Source of the DNA: Tachypleus tridentatus
Taxonomy: Eukaryota; Arthropoda; Merostomata; Xiphosura; Limulidae
Assembly: GCF_004210375.1 (NCBI RefSeq)
Contig: NC_134827.1
Span: 100,735,285 to 100,799,284, forward strand
Direction of reading: 5' to 3'
DNA length: 64,000 bases
Below the pieces are notes generated by a model. That model was not told the origin of the DNA and did no database searches. It saw nothing but the letters and a program-made list of their open reading frames with translations. Positions 49,956 through 60,976 of this stretch are shown here, one piece after another. Positions within the stretch are counted from its first letter, which is position 1; the number at the start of each line of letters is the position of its first letter. A program made the translations under genes and the position numbers.

Positions 49956-51243
49956 TTTTTCTGGATATTTTATAAATTGCAGTCGCTTTATTTAATTATA
50001 TTATGGTGTAATTCTTTATTTCAATATCTTAAGAATAACAAGAACTGTCTTATTTACGTTTAGTTCTATCAAAAGTTCTAATAAGTCTTAAAACCTTTTC
50101 CTTTTTTTTTTTTTTGAACATTCTTAAATATAAATTGTTAGACTATTTGACCTAAACCTTAGATTAATGTTTGCAGCATAATAGGTAATCAAAATCACTA
50201 CATGAAAAATTTTTCTAAACTCACAAGATGAGAAGAAGCCTGGTGGCGAGGTATATTTGAGTCGTAACCTGTGTGTCACGGGTTCGAGTTTTTTGTCACT
50301 AAACATACCCTTCAATTCATGAGGTGTTGTAATGTCCGGTCAATCCAACTTTCTTCTAGTCTATCTTTACTGAATTAAACTTTATCTATCGAAAGTTTGA
50401 TGCTTGAATAGACTCTTCAGTTTATCACTATATTTTACTTTTAGTTAACTTTACTACTTTCATGACTATTTTGCCATACAGTAATATTTCAATGATTGGA
50501 AATTCTGGTTTTATTTGTTTTGCCAGTGAGGAAACCAATAACATAGAAATTTTATTTTTCACGTAAAGTCAAGACAGCTTAGCCTACTATGTGATCATTA
50601 ACTGATCAAGTGATATGTCCAGTTCTATCATCATCGTGTTTGCTTTCTTTTTCAAAGTTTATTAGCCAGTCCTAGCGTTTGTTTTATTTTTGTATAAGAT
50701 GGCGGAAGTGGATTACTAGGTTATAAAATATATTTTAAATTTTTGTAAATTTTACACAGAATAATAATAAAATAGACAATCAAAGATCGTGAAGAATAAT
50801 CAAATGATGATAACATTATAGTTATTGCTAGACGCCTAAAGGGAAATAAAGATGAATGAAAATAAGAAATATCGTTTTTTATTCTCCCGTTTTTGACTTT
50901 GGGACGCTCTGGATAGCTGAAAAGCGGCAACACTAGAGACAGAGCGACTATGCCAGGTAAATCTTTCTTCTGACGACTTGTGGAGAAGAAAATCTAGATG
51001 ACTTTTGTATTGCTTTAATATGGACGTCTGTGTCATCCCTGCATAAAGAGTGATAGCGCACTCTAGAATACACGTAAAAAAAGGAAAACAACAAATCGAC
51101 TGTCTTGGTTACTATTTGAATATTGTGAAATTAAACATAATTTATCATTCTTGCTGTACCCATGGGCGTAGCAGTGTAGGGACAGAGGGCGGACGACCAG
51201 CTCAATATTTTAAATAGGTCCACTATTGAAATAAATACTTTAC
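49956..51243. other. AT-rich stretch without a supported gene
   Basis: A diverged SINE1-like head (GTGTCACGGGTTCGAG) is visible at about 50225-50350. Otherwise nothing was recognised. A short MAEVDY reading at 50699 was considered and dropped. Confidence 0.4.
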
Positions 51244-51326
51244 TTTCATATAAACATCAGTGATGTCGAGAAACCCACTTGTTGAGAAATTTATATGCAA
51301 AAACGACTTGTTTGGGTTGAGAAAAA

Positions 51327-52941
51327 GCAGATAAAGGTAACGCTATAGTCATAATGAACACGAATGAATACATCCAAAAAATGAATAACATCCTATCAGA
51401 CACGAACAAATTTAAACCAATACACACAAATCCAACAAAGACACACGAGACGCAACTGAACAAATTGCTACTGCAAATAAAAAAAGCCAACACAATTACA
51501 CAAACACTTTATTCCTACCTACGTAAAACCGACTCACGCACACCGCAAATATACGGCATCCCCAAACCTCATAAACCAGATTGTCCATTACGACCAATAA
51601 TGTCCACATGTGAATCGTTTACTTACAATCTTGATAAATACATAGCATGGGCATTCTCCAAATATGTAACATCAGCCAGCTCATTCATCAAAGACTCTTT
51701 TAATCTAAAGTCTAATCTAAATCAACTTAATCATAAAGCCTTAATGGCCAGTTTCGATGTTATATCCCTCTTTACAGAAGTTCCAACCACTGAAGCCTGC
51801 AAGATAGTCTTAGAACTCTATATCTGAGACCCTAACCCAACTGTAGACATTCCTAGCAACCAACTAGCAACCCTCATAGAATTCACCACGATGAAGACAA
51901 ACTTCATGTTCAACAACCACAACTATATACAAACAAATGGCCTAAGCATGGGCAACCCAGTATCACCAGTTCTAGCCATTATTTTTATGACACAAGTTGA
52001 AACACAAGCAATTAACACAGCATTACATCCACCACTATACTGGTACAGATATGTAGATGACACGGTTGCGGGATTCAAACCTACAGAATACACACTTAAT
52101 TTTTTCAATCACATTAACTCTATACATCCCAACATTAACTTTACATGTGAACAGGAATAAAGCAATCAAATATCATTTCTTAACCTCAAAATTACAAGAA
52201 CCGACACACAATTCAAAACAGAAATCCACCGAAAAATCACCCATACTGGACTATACATTCCTTGGGACTCAGCACATGAAACAAAACAAAAACTCAACAT
52301 ACTAAGAAACCAAATAAACACAGTCATAAAACTATGCTCACCAGATAAAATTAACGATGAATTAGACAAAATAAAACAATACTTCATCAACATCAATAAG
52401 TTTCCTCCACAAACTGTAGAAAACATTATACGCACACACCTTGACAGAAAGCAAAATCAACCAACAAAAGTAAATATATCTCACGAATCAAAAAAATCAC
52501 GAAACCATATACTGCTGTATTCCTGACATCAGCAGACAAATAACCAACATTTGGCAAAAACTAGTAACAAAATATGACATTCCAGTTAATACCAAATTTA
52601 TTCAAAACCCAGGCACAAAACTGAGGTCTATACTATGTAAAAACTACACTGACAAATACCACACCAACATTATTTACAAAATACAATGTGATAACTGCCA
52701 CGACTTCTATATTGGAGAAACAAGTAGAAATATGGAAACCAGATTTAAAGAACATAGAAAGTCACCTTCAAACGTTTTCGAACACTGCAAGTCAAATAAA
52801 CACAACATAACCATAGAAAACACTCAAATACTAAATAAAGAAACAAACATAAACAAACGCAAAATTAAAGAAGCCTTACTTATACAACAACTTAAACCCA
52901 AAATAAACCAATATAAAGGAACGCCTTTATACCTATATTAA
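51327..52941 (+). pseudogene. Penelope-like reverse transcriptase with C-terminal GIY-YIG endonuclease, broken
   Basis: RT motifs in order: ADKGNAIVIMNT, IYGIPKPHKPDCPLRPIMS, ASFDVISLFTEVPT (motif A Asp), GLSMGNPVSPVLA (motif B), YWYRYVDDT (motif C), FLNLKITR. The C-terminus shows IYKIQCDNCHDFYIGETSR and HCKSNKHNI, the GIY-YIG endonuclease typical of Penelope-like elements. Damage: TGA at about 51825, TAA at about 52158 and a frameshift near 52490-52510; the endonuclease part is in a different frame from the RT. Penelope RTs are related to telomerase and prime from nicked chromosomal DNA. Confidence 0.92.
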
Positions 52942-53069
52942 TATAATAAAATAAATAAAATTATATATTCAAACATCTAATACCTCCCTTTACATTCCGA
53001 CACTCAGTTACACAACCCCTTTCAAACATGTGGTCAGCTTCCGGTCAGTTACCTCTTTCTTTGTGAACC

Positions 53070-53100
53070 TAACGATGACCGAAGAAGGTCGAAACGTTGT
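53070..53100 (+). ncRNA. Hammerhead-ribozyme-like block in the Penelope terminus
   Basis: CGATGACCGAAGAAGGTCGA followed by AAC. GACC/GGTC can form helix II around GAAGAA-type loop bases and GAAAC matches the conserved 3' core. The 5' core (CUGANGA) is imperfect here. Penelope-like elements are known to carry hammerhead motifs in their terminal repeats, so this is probably a decayed one. Confidence 0.35.
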
Positions 53101-53169
53101 TCGCTCTTCTATGTAAAATATTTTCTCAACCCAAACGAGCCGTTTTTGCATATAAATTTCATATAAACA

Positions 53170-54003
53170 AATTAAATTGTTTGCGTTGGAAGAAAAGTCC
53201 ATATTTTTTTGAAAGGTGACTCTCTAATGATGGTTACGACCCTGTTTTAACCATATATTGTTTCATTTAAAACACTAAGCTTTCTATTTGTGTATACGGT
53301 TTGATATTACCTGCAACTTACGTAAACATTAGTCTTTGTTTTTTATCGCAGATTTCTAAATTCTTCGCACAGATGACGCCACTTATTTTAATTCATACAA
53401 CATTTGATTGAAATAATTTAACATGAAAATTATTCGCCACTGATTTTATGTTCTAGCTCAAAATTGCGTAGTTGGTTGTCCGTACTGTGTTCAACACAAA
53501 GAGCTGACCCAGAATTATAGGATTAAGACCTCTCAAGCTTACCAACGACTCACCAGAGATCAGACTTTAAGAATAACAGAATAGTTTTGACAATTTTGTA
53601 AGAAACTAACAATTGACCTCCATTTATTGAACAAAAGTTTAAATCATTGCCTGACCGGAAATGGTAACAATAATAGATAAGAATGGTTAGTTAGCTTAAG
53701 TTAGTTTTACAGCCTGTTTCTTGTATTATTTCTCATGTTTAAATGTTTTGTATTACAGGTTGAATTCAGGAATCCCAGAACAGGTTAGTCCGGTTCTTTC
53801 GTACTAACAAAGAGCTCAAGGTTGGGTTTTCTTTTCAGTGTGAATCTTAGTGTGAATCTTAGGTTGAGGATTATTTTGACAGTGAGGTTTAATTACATAG
53901 TAGTAAAAAGGTATACACACATAAAGTAATAAATTAACAATACTCACAATATTTAGTATTATTTGTTCGTGGTTTAACATTTTGTTTGACAAAGACTTGT
54001 GGA
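53170..54003. other. AT-rich stretch without a supported gene
   Basis: No domain-bearing ORF or defined repeat was recognised between the Penelope insertion and the next SINE1. Confidence 0.4.
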
Positions 54004-54250
54004 ATCCGGAATGGCTAGATGGTTAAGGCACTTGAATCGGAAGCTGAGGGTCGCGGGTTTGAATTCCTGTTACACCAAAACACGTTCACCTTTGCAACTT
54101 TGAACGCGTTACAATGTCACCGTCAAGTCCCTTCTTCATTGGTAAACGAGTAGCCAGAGAGTTGACGGTTATTTGTGATAACTAGCTGCCTTCCATCTAG
54201 TATTATGGCAGAAAGCCTTCATGTAGTTTTGCCAGAAATTTAATATAAAC
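54004..54250 (+). mobile_element. SINE1, diverged
   Basis: Head ATGGCTAGATGGTTAAGGCA and GGGTTTGAATTCC, body GTAAACGAGTAGCCAGAG, shortened tail GTAGTTTTGCCAGAAATT. Confidence 0.82.
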
Positions 54251-54392
54251 AGATTTGCAAGCACAACAATAAAAGTCAATTATAACAACTTGTCCACGTA
54301 GTTTTATTTTGTTTCCTATTGACAAAGTGTTAATGGACTCTTCCATCCTCACTTTACGTGAACATTTCAATTTCATTCAATTTTATCGCATA

Positions 54393-54603
54393 TACACTGC
54401 TGGCCAAAATCTTAAGGCCAATGAACATAAAGAAAAAAATATGCATTTTCCCTATTAAGTGCTAAAAGGTTTTTTATTTTCATTTTCCCTTTTCTTATTT
54501 TCATCTTTAGAAGCTCTACTCAAATAAGTGGTTGAGTCTAACAACGCAAAATGCATATTTTTTCTTTATGTTCATTGGCCTTAAGATTTTGGCCAGCAGT
54601 GTA
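54393..54603. mobile_element. Tc1/mariner-derived MITE (internal deletion)
   Basis: Perfect termini CACTGCTGGCCAAAATCTTA and its inverse bounded by TA. The interior equals the outer parts of the 45290 element with the transposase removed. It lies just upstream of the first CUB exon. Confidence 0.9.
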
Positions 54604-54858
54604 TATGCTTTTCCTACGTTATGTGTAATAATTTAATTATAAATTAGGTTTCCGAAACAACACTTATAGTATATTTCAAAAATATAATTTGTTTGGAATT
54701 AAAGTGTTAAAATATATTTAGAAACGAGAATTAGTTAGTTTGTGTTATCCAATCATATTCGCAACGAACTCAGCTATTACCAGAAGCCGTAAGTATAAAT
54801 ATGTATAATAGTATGTTGACATATAATACTTTTGTATGTTTTTTATATTTTATTTTAG

Positions 54859-55110
54859 TTACACACTGTGATGTCACTGTCGAAAAATTGGAAGGGTGGA
54901 TTTCCACACCAAATTACCCGTTGGAATATAATGATTTTCTATCTTGTTCTTACATCATTCATCGTTTTAGTAGCGACATCTGTGTAGTAGATATGACAAT
55001 TGTTGATTTCGATTTGGAAAAGACTCCCGGTTGTCGGGGAGATTATCTTGATTTGAATGTGGACATTCCTGGTCAGAAAATTTGCGGTAGTTTAATGTCC
55101 GGCACCGAAA
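54859..55110 (+). CDS. CUB gene exon a: first half of CUB1
   Basis: The acceptor ATTTTATTTTAG and donor GAAA|GTAAGT give 252 nt, phase 1-1 like the other CUB exons. It encodes CDV, GWISTPNYPLEYNDFLSC, ICVVDMTIVDFDLEKTPGC and GDYLDL. An alternative is a start at ATG 54801, which would give a hydrophobic leader (FVCFLYFILV) ahead of the domain; the phase symmetry favours splicing. Confidence 0.8.
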
Positions 55111-58100
55111 GTAAGTGTTTTACAATTTTAATTTTTGTTAAGATACTTTCAGAAAAGAAAAATGATCTATTTAAAAACAAAATTTTAAAAAATTAGGTCA
55201 ACACCCTTATTTTAATGTAGTTGGTTAATTATTAAATCCATTAGGTTAATTCAGTCATGCAAACTACTTTTGTGAGAGCTTTTTCTTTTGGAACAAAATG
55301 AAAGAATCGAGAATTGTGACTTTAATGGAAATTGAGATCGTTTAGCGAAACATAGATTGTAATTTACCTTAAATTAATTGTACTTACTTCCAGTGATAAG
55401 GCCCAGTATGGCCAGGTGGTTAAGGCACACCACTCGTAATCTGAGGGTCGCGGGTTCGAATCCACGTAACACCAAACATGCTCGCCCTTTCAGCCGTGGG
55501 GGCGTTATAATATGACGCTCAATCCCACTATTCGTTGGTAAAAAAGTAGCCCAAAAGTTGGCGGTGGGTGGTATTGACTGGTTACCTTCCCTCTAGTCTT
55601 GCACTGTAAAATTAGGAACTTTTAGCGCAAATAGCCCTGGTGTAGCTTTGCGTGAAATTCAAAACAAACCATCATGTGATAAATGCTATGAAAATATGTC
55701 TTCGCATAAGGTATTAAATGTAACAACTATTAAAATAAATGACGCGTAACAACAGCAACAGAAAGAAAAATAACTGAAACGTTGTCTATATATATATATA
55801 TATTTTTTTTAAATAGAGAAACTGAAGTTTTGCCAGGAAAGAGGAGTTTGACGTTGCGGTTTAAAAGCGATGGGATAAATAATCGAAACGGATTCATGAT
55901 ACAACTTAAACAAGTCCCAAACTCCTGTTCAGATGAAGATGTTAGACGAACAGGTGGGGCGTTCAATGTTATTTCTTATCAGAAATAAAATATAACTTAC
56001 TAAAAAGATGCTGAATTATTTTAACTTCTAAATAAATATAAAATGATAAATATTATATTGAATTAATAAAATTAATTGCTTCTTATTTTAAAACGAAAAT
56101 ATGACAACTTTACACAAAATTGAGTATGTATTTAACTGCTCACCAGTTAACCCAAACATAATGAAATACCAATGGTCTAATTATGATACATATAAATTGA
56201 TAGCAGAAGACCATTTTAAATTACAAACGTACAATTTAATACTAAATGTACCCCAGAAATTAAAGTTCATTAGTAATTATTTTTTGAAATCGGTAAATCA
56301 CATTTTAAGGCATTTTTATAGATAGGTTGGATGCTCCAAACATTTATTATTAATATCAAGGGAATCACAGAACAAAATAGTTTGGAAACCACTGCACTAA
56401 ATAAGAGTTTCTGTATTTTTTTTTCTCAAGTTAGGAGTAGTTGTATAGAGACGACGTGTGAAAATTACCTCTTATGTTACCTATTGCCGAATCTTTCTGG
56501 GGTATACAAAGTAGAATTTATATGTTCTATTTGCATACACTTGTAAGTATTCGAACAGTTCGTCCTCAAAAGGGACAATATGTGTCCAAATAACCAATCT
56601 CGTTATTTGTATAAATGATAAAAACCTGATAATCCGAGTGATTTTGGAAGACTACCTTATTTTATTAGGGATGAAGACCTATCAGAAATCAGGTTCTTGG
56701 TTTTCTAATTGTAATCTATTTGCTTTATGTAAGCTACGAGCTTCAAGAATCCAGAATGAATATATCAGTAAAGAAATCCATGCCAATCAGATGTAGAAAA
56801 GGAACGAGTGATTAACATTAAAGTTTGAAACGTGATTTTGGTCATATAATGGGTTACAAGTTTAAAACGAGGCATAACTGTAATAGCTTACAATATTAGG
56901 AATTGCCACTTTTGAGTTAAAAGTAATCCAACTCTGTTATTATTACTTAAAAAAAAACAACTAAAACACACATTTTCTTTACACAAGTTCATGCCAAGCT
57001 AGACTACTGACTTTGAAACAAATACTTTTTACTTTTGCTTTTAATTTACTGGATTAGTGCATAGCTTTCACAGTAAAAAGTTGTGATATATGTATGTACA
57101 CAAATTTTTGTTTGTACACTCTTAACATTCTAAGAACCCTGAAACAAAAAAGTTACTGAGTCAAAACTGAAAACAAATAGGCCTAATATTCATGATTCTA
57201 TCATGATGTTTTGTACAATAAACACTGTAATTCTAATTAATTCATGGCTAGCCCAGTTTATTTGTACACAGGTTATATTGAGTTGATTATTTTCTTTGTT
57301 ATTTATTGTTTTGTTTGGAAATATGTTATACGATTCATAACTTTTGTTTTATATTTTTTCGTCTGGAATGACAACCTAAAGCCGTTCAGTTAGCTCTAAT
57401 AGTTATATTTTCTTATCCATTCGTTTTCATATACGTTTTACTGTGGTATAAGGCATTTTAGGTATTTCATTACACTTTTAATTATCCAACTGTACTAATA
57501 GTTTTAATACCTAACACAGGAGGGCGCGACTGTGATCAGCACATTCAAGAGTTTATCGGTCGAATTACGACGCCCAATTTTCCTGGACGTTATGGACCAA
57601 ACCAAGAATGTGTTTTCTCCATTCAACGTGCCGATTCTCACATCTGTCAGGTGGAGCTCGAGTTTCGAGTGTTTGACCTGGAGCCAAGCTGGGGTCGGTG
57701 CGATAAGGACTTTCTGGAGCTCCCGAACAGTTCTCGGCTCTGTAATGGAAGACACAAACAGATACGTAAGAACAGATGCATTAAATTATTAATTTCGACT
57801 TATAGTGGTCTGGTGTTTATAGGTGTTTGTATATTTATTTTTAAATTTATATAAAATATTCAAATTCACGGACAGATATAACATCTCTTGCATACCACTA
57901 TAACAGTTTTATGGACATGTTTTCTCTTCAGCATGATGACCATTTTATCGTGTGTAATATCTTAGTAAGCATTTTAGTCTATTTTGTAACAGAAAATGAC
58001 TTAGAAGCTGCGAAAGAAAGGAAAAGAAGAATTAGAATACAGGCATATTAAAATCCATTGTAAAATAATTATTTGTTTATAAGTGCAACAATACAGAAAG

Positions 58101-59900
58101 GGCTATTTTTTTAAATTCCATTGCTCTTCCCGCTAAGCCACCAGATGGCCTCTGTAATAATAATAATATTAAAGAGTTTATTTCGGAATCTTCGTTCAAG
58201 GCTACACAAGGGATATTTTTCAAATCCAAGAGTTCTTGCTGAGCCACCAGATGGCATTTAGATTGATAATAATAATCAAGTGTGGCCCGGCATGGACAGA
58301 TGGTTAAGGCACTCGACTCGTAATCCGAGGGTTACGGGTTCGAATCCCCGTTATACCAAACATGCTCGTCCTTTTAGCCGTGGGAGCGTTATAATGTGAC
58401 GGTCAATTCCACTATTCGTTGGTAAAAGAGTAGTCCAAGAGTTAGCGGTGGATGGTGATGACTAGCTGCCTTCCCTATAGTCTTACAGTGCGAACCCTCA
58501 TATTACACGTCGCACGCTTTAACACGCTTGACCATGCCAGGCCTGTATGTATAAGTGTACTTTTGAATGTAAATAGGAAATTATTTACCGTAACCTTACC
58601 ATACTAGTGAAAACAAACGTCTAAACATCAAAAAAAACAGATGAAACCCTCCACGAAGGTCTATGAATAATTTTGTGAGAAGTAAAGAAATAAAGTTGTT
58701 TGCTAAATCCATGTGGGTTTTACAAGTGGGTTTTCTCGTCATCACGGATTATTAAATCCATGAGGACCCATGTAACAAAACCAGAAGTTAATTGTTAGGG
58801 AGTTTTTATAGTTCACATGTAACATAGATTCGTCGTTAGTGTTTCAAATTTTTACGCATATGATTGAAATCGTGCTGATTGACGAATAAATGAGTTACAA
58901 CGTGTGCAACTCTGTAAAGAGATTTTTCAAAATGAACTATAAATTACTCGTCCAAGCCGATTAGTAACACAGTGCCACGGACAAGTTAATTCATTCTCAA
59001 TAATACCTAACTTCAGTGCTAGATGTCAGTACCATACATGCATTTGACCTACTTACAAATTGTTTCACTTTCGATCCAAAATGGCGTTACGAAAAAGTTA
59101 CAAAATGTCTTCATTAGAGTTGTATTGTAGCAGCTGAAATACTTGGCAGTCAACAGGTTAAATAAGTAATCTATTACGTATGGAATACTTTAAAAAGTTT
59201 TTTCGTCTACTTGTTGGATTTGTTGTAATTAGAAATTCTAACAGAAAAGAAATGTAAGGACGTGTTTTTATTCATATTGTTTTCTGATGTAAACCATGAC
59301 TTTACAACACCAGGGATAAACCAATAAAAGGTTTCAACAATCCCTATAGGCATTTTAAATAATAGTGTTTGTGTTCTCCTTATGGCAAATCCACATCAGG
59401 CTATCTGCTGAGCTCACCGAGAGGGAATCGAACCCCTAATTTTGGCGTTGCAACTCCGTAGACTTACTGCTGTACTAGCGGGGGGCTTTTAAATAATAGA
59501 CAAATTATTAAGGAGTCAAACAACGTGGCTTTCTGCAATCCCACAAAAAAGAGATTGACAAACTTGATATATATATATTACCATTGTACTTTAAATTATT
59601 AACAAAATTATTCATACTTTTGTAATTCAATCGTCTAACCTTTTAAATATTAGATTTTTTGTTTTAAATCGATAATTTTGAAATGCTTCCAATATTTCGT
59701 AGTGTAAATTGGAAATTATTTTCCTGTAAAAGTGAATGTTTAAATTTGATTTTTATTCACAGAGAGACTTGACTTTCCCCACGATAAAAACGTTTTGACA
59801 TTGAAATTTGTTAGTGATAGCAATGGATCAGGAACTGGTTTCGACATTGTTGTTCGCCAACTTCAGGAGTTTTGCAGATTGCCAGCCGTGCCGCCTTCTA
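54859..59900 (+). CDS. Tandem CUB-domain secreted or membrane protein (four exons seen, partial)
   Basis: CUB domains are extracellular beta-sandwich modules of about 110 residues used in protein binding (tolloids, cubilin, complement proteases and many arthropod orphan proteins). Exons 54859-55110, 55819-55953, 57520-57765 and 59763-59900 join in frame, all phase 1-1, to give two CUB domains of two exons each. CUB1 runs from CDVTVEKLEGWISTPNYP to QLKQVPNSC; CUB2 from CDQHIQEF-GRITTPNFP to VVRQLQEFC. Conserved Cys pairs are present in both. The last exon ends at a donor in phase 1, so more exons lie beyond the window. The specific orthologue is not recognised. Confidence 0.85.
55400..55670 (+). 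mobile_element. SINE1 in the first CUB intron, 7-bp target duplication
   Basis: Full SINE1 (GGCCAGGTGGTTAAGGCA, GGGTTCGAATCCACG, CTTTGCGTGAAATTC). GTGATAA occurs just before it and again about ten bases after the visible tail. Confidence 0.88.
55819..55953 (+). CDS. CUB gene exon b: second half of CUB1
   Basis: The acceptor is AAATAGAG and the donor ACAG|GTGGGG; 135 nt, phase 1-1. It encodes KTEVLPGKRSLTLRFKSDG, NGFMIQLKQVPNSC and DEDVRRTG. The acceptor AG is the second of two adjacent AGs; using the first would break the frame. Confidence 0.82.
55989..57519 (+). other. CUB gene intron (exons b-c)
   Basis: AT-rich, with short ORFs only. A hAT-type terminus-like GTTTGGAAACCACTG occurs near 56378 without a visible partner. 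Confidence 0.45.
57520..57765 (+). CDS. CUB gene exon c: first half of CUB2
   Basis: The acceptor CTAACACAG and donor ATAC|GTAAGA give 246 nt, phase 1-1. It encodes GRDCDQHIQEFIGRITTPNF, ECVFSIQRADSHICQVELEF, RVFDLEPSWGRCDKDFLEL and SRLCNG. Richer in GC and CpG than its flanks. Confidence 0.92.
58283..58544. mobile_element. SINE1 joined head-to-head with an inverted SINE1 head
   Basis: A plus-strand SINE1 (GGCCCGGCATGGACAGATGG onward) runs to about 58490 and stops at CTTACAGTG. It continues into CGAACCCTCATATTACACGT and GCTTGACCATGCCAGGCC, the reverse complement of the same tRNA-like head (58491-58544). Confidence 0.85.
58714..58752 (+). mobile_element. 39-bp Penelope-like terminal insertion with 10-bp target duplication
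   Basis: Contains ACAAGTGGGTTTTCTCGTCA and a CACGGATTATT end, the same terminus as the foldback at 60689-60976. TAAATCCATG at 58704-58713 is repeated at 58753-58762. It is an extremely 5'-truncated copy that marks the true element end. Confidence 0.85.
59390..59492 (-). mobile_element. SINE2 copy
   Basis: Reverse SINE2: ATCAGGCTATCTGCTGAGCT, GGGAATCGAACCCC (B-box-like inverse), CGTAGACTTACTGCTG. Confidence 0.65.
59763..59900 (+). CDS. CUB gene exon d: second half of CUB2
   Basis: The acceptor TTATTCACAG and donor TCTA|GTAAGT give 138 nt, phase 1-1. It encodes DKNVLTLKFVSDSNGSGTGF and DIVVRQLQEFCRLPAVPPS. The next exon is not in the window; a candidate at 61248 falls inside a hAT element and was rejected. 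Confidence 0.9.
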
Positions 59901-59955
59901 GTAAGTATTATTTTAGTTATGCTCTTAGAAGTAAAATGTACAATGTACAATAAGG

Positions 59956-60223
59956 TTTGTTTGAATTTCACGCAAAGCTACACGAGGGTTATCTGCACTA
60001 GCCGTCCCTAATTTAGCAGTGTAAGACTAGAGGGAAGGTAGCTAGTCATCACCACCCACCGCCAACACTTGGGTTACTTTTTTACCAACAAATAGTGGGA
60101 TTGACCGTCACATTATAATGCCCCAACGGCTAAAAGGACGAGCATGTTTGGTGCAACGGGGATCCAACCTGCGACCCTCAGATTACGAGTCAAGCGCCTT
60201 AATCACCTGGCCATGCCGAGCTT
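59956..60223 (-). mobile_element. SINE1 in the CUB intron with perfect 12-bp target duplication
   Basis: Reverse SINE1 from TTTGTTTGAATTTCACGCAA to CTGGCCATGCCGAGC. TGTACAATAAGG at 59944-59955 recurs at 60224-60235. It lies 55 bp after the last CUB exon seen. Confidence 0.92.
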
Positions 60224-60435
60224 TGTACAATAAGGCTTCCCATAGTGAACTTTTTAGAATTTTGTTGTCGTTTTCAAATATTCACATTATGATATGACGT
60301 TAGATTTGACAGACTAGACGCGATGTAAATCAAATTTTTAAGTGTGTGTGTGTAATTGTAGAATGTCACAAAAAATCAGAGAAATAATACATTTTGAAGA
60401 TTTGAAATATAAGCTTGAGTTTGATTATTTGTTGT

Positions 60436-60545
60436 TAAGTACAAAGCTACGCAATGAGCTGTCTTTATTTTTTCCACCAAAGGTACTACAACCCGCTTTT
60501 TCGGGTTATAAATCTTTAGACTTACCTCTGAGCCAGTTGAAAGTC
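60436..60545 (-). mobile_element. SINE2 fragment
   Basis: Reverse SINE2: AAGTACAAAGCTACGCAATG tail, then ATAAATCTTTAGACTTAC and CTCTGAGCCA. Diverged. Confidence 0.5.
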
Positions 60546-60688
60546 TAAAACTTTATCATCGGTTTTTATGTGTATGTGATTAGGGATTTAATATAAATTC
60601 TTATTTAACAATATTTATGAATAACACTTTAAATTTTATTGAATGACAAATATCTTCAATTATTAAAAAAAAAAAAAGTCATTATCAT

Positions 60689-60976
60689 TTTTATATGCAA
60701 AAACGGCTCGTTTGGGCTGAGAAAACACTTTTACATAGAAGAGCGAACAACGTTTCGACCTTCTTCTCTCATCAAGGAAACCTTTCATAGTACTGTTAAT
60801 GGAGACATGTAGCCTATGAATTCTGATGCTTGAAACTCTAAATTTATTTTATTTACATGACCGAAGAAGGTCGAAACGTTGTTCGCTCTTCTATGTAAAA
60901 GTTTTCTCAGCCCAAACGAGCCGTTTTTGCATATAAATTTTCTCAACAAGTGGGTTTCTCGTCATCACTGATTATT
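60689..60976. mobile_element. Penelope-derived foldback enclosing 91 bp of hAT sequence, 13-bp target duplication
   Basis: Left arm about 60693-60766 and right arm about 60863-60936 are inverse copies (GGCTCGTTTGGGCTGAGAAAA, GAGCGAACAACGTTTCGACC). The middle 60768-60858 equals 61891-61981 with one difference. The right end continues to CTCGTCATCACTGATTATT. AAGTCATTATCAT at 60676-60688 is repeated at 60977-60989. Confidence 0.9.

Larger units (their letters stand above)
51257..53156 (+). mobile_element. Penelope-like retroelement (RT plus GIY-YIG), 5'-truncated, 13-bp target duplication
   Basis: A 1.9-kb insertion bounded by TTTCATATAAACA at 51244-51256 and 53157-53169. The left end is a reverse-oriented terminal segment (51257-51325) whose inner 40 bases are the inverse of the right end (53121-53156 and adjoining bases). 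It joins directly to the reverse transcriptase frame at the ADKGN motif, so the N-terminus is missing. The right end carries the RT and endonuclease gene's 3' part, then a hammerhead-like block. Confidence 0.9.

Noticed and set aside
50695-50720. AAGATGGCGG with a MAEVDY reading as a promoter or first exon
   Set aside because: The frame closes after six codons with no donor before the stop, and nothing downstream fits a gene.
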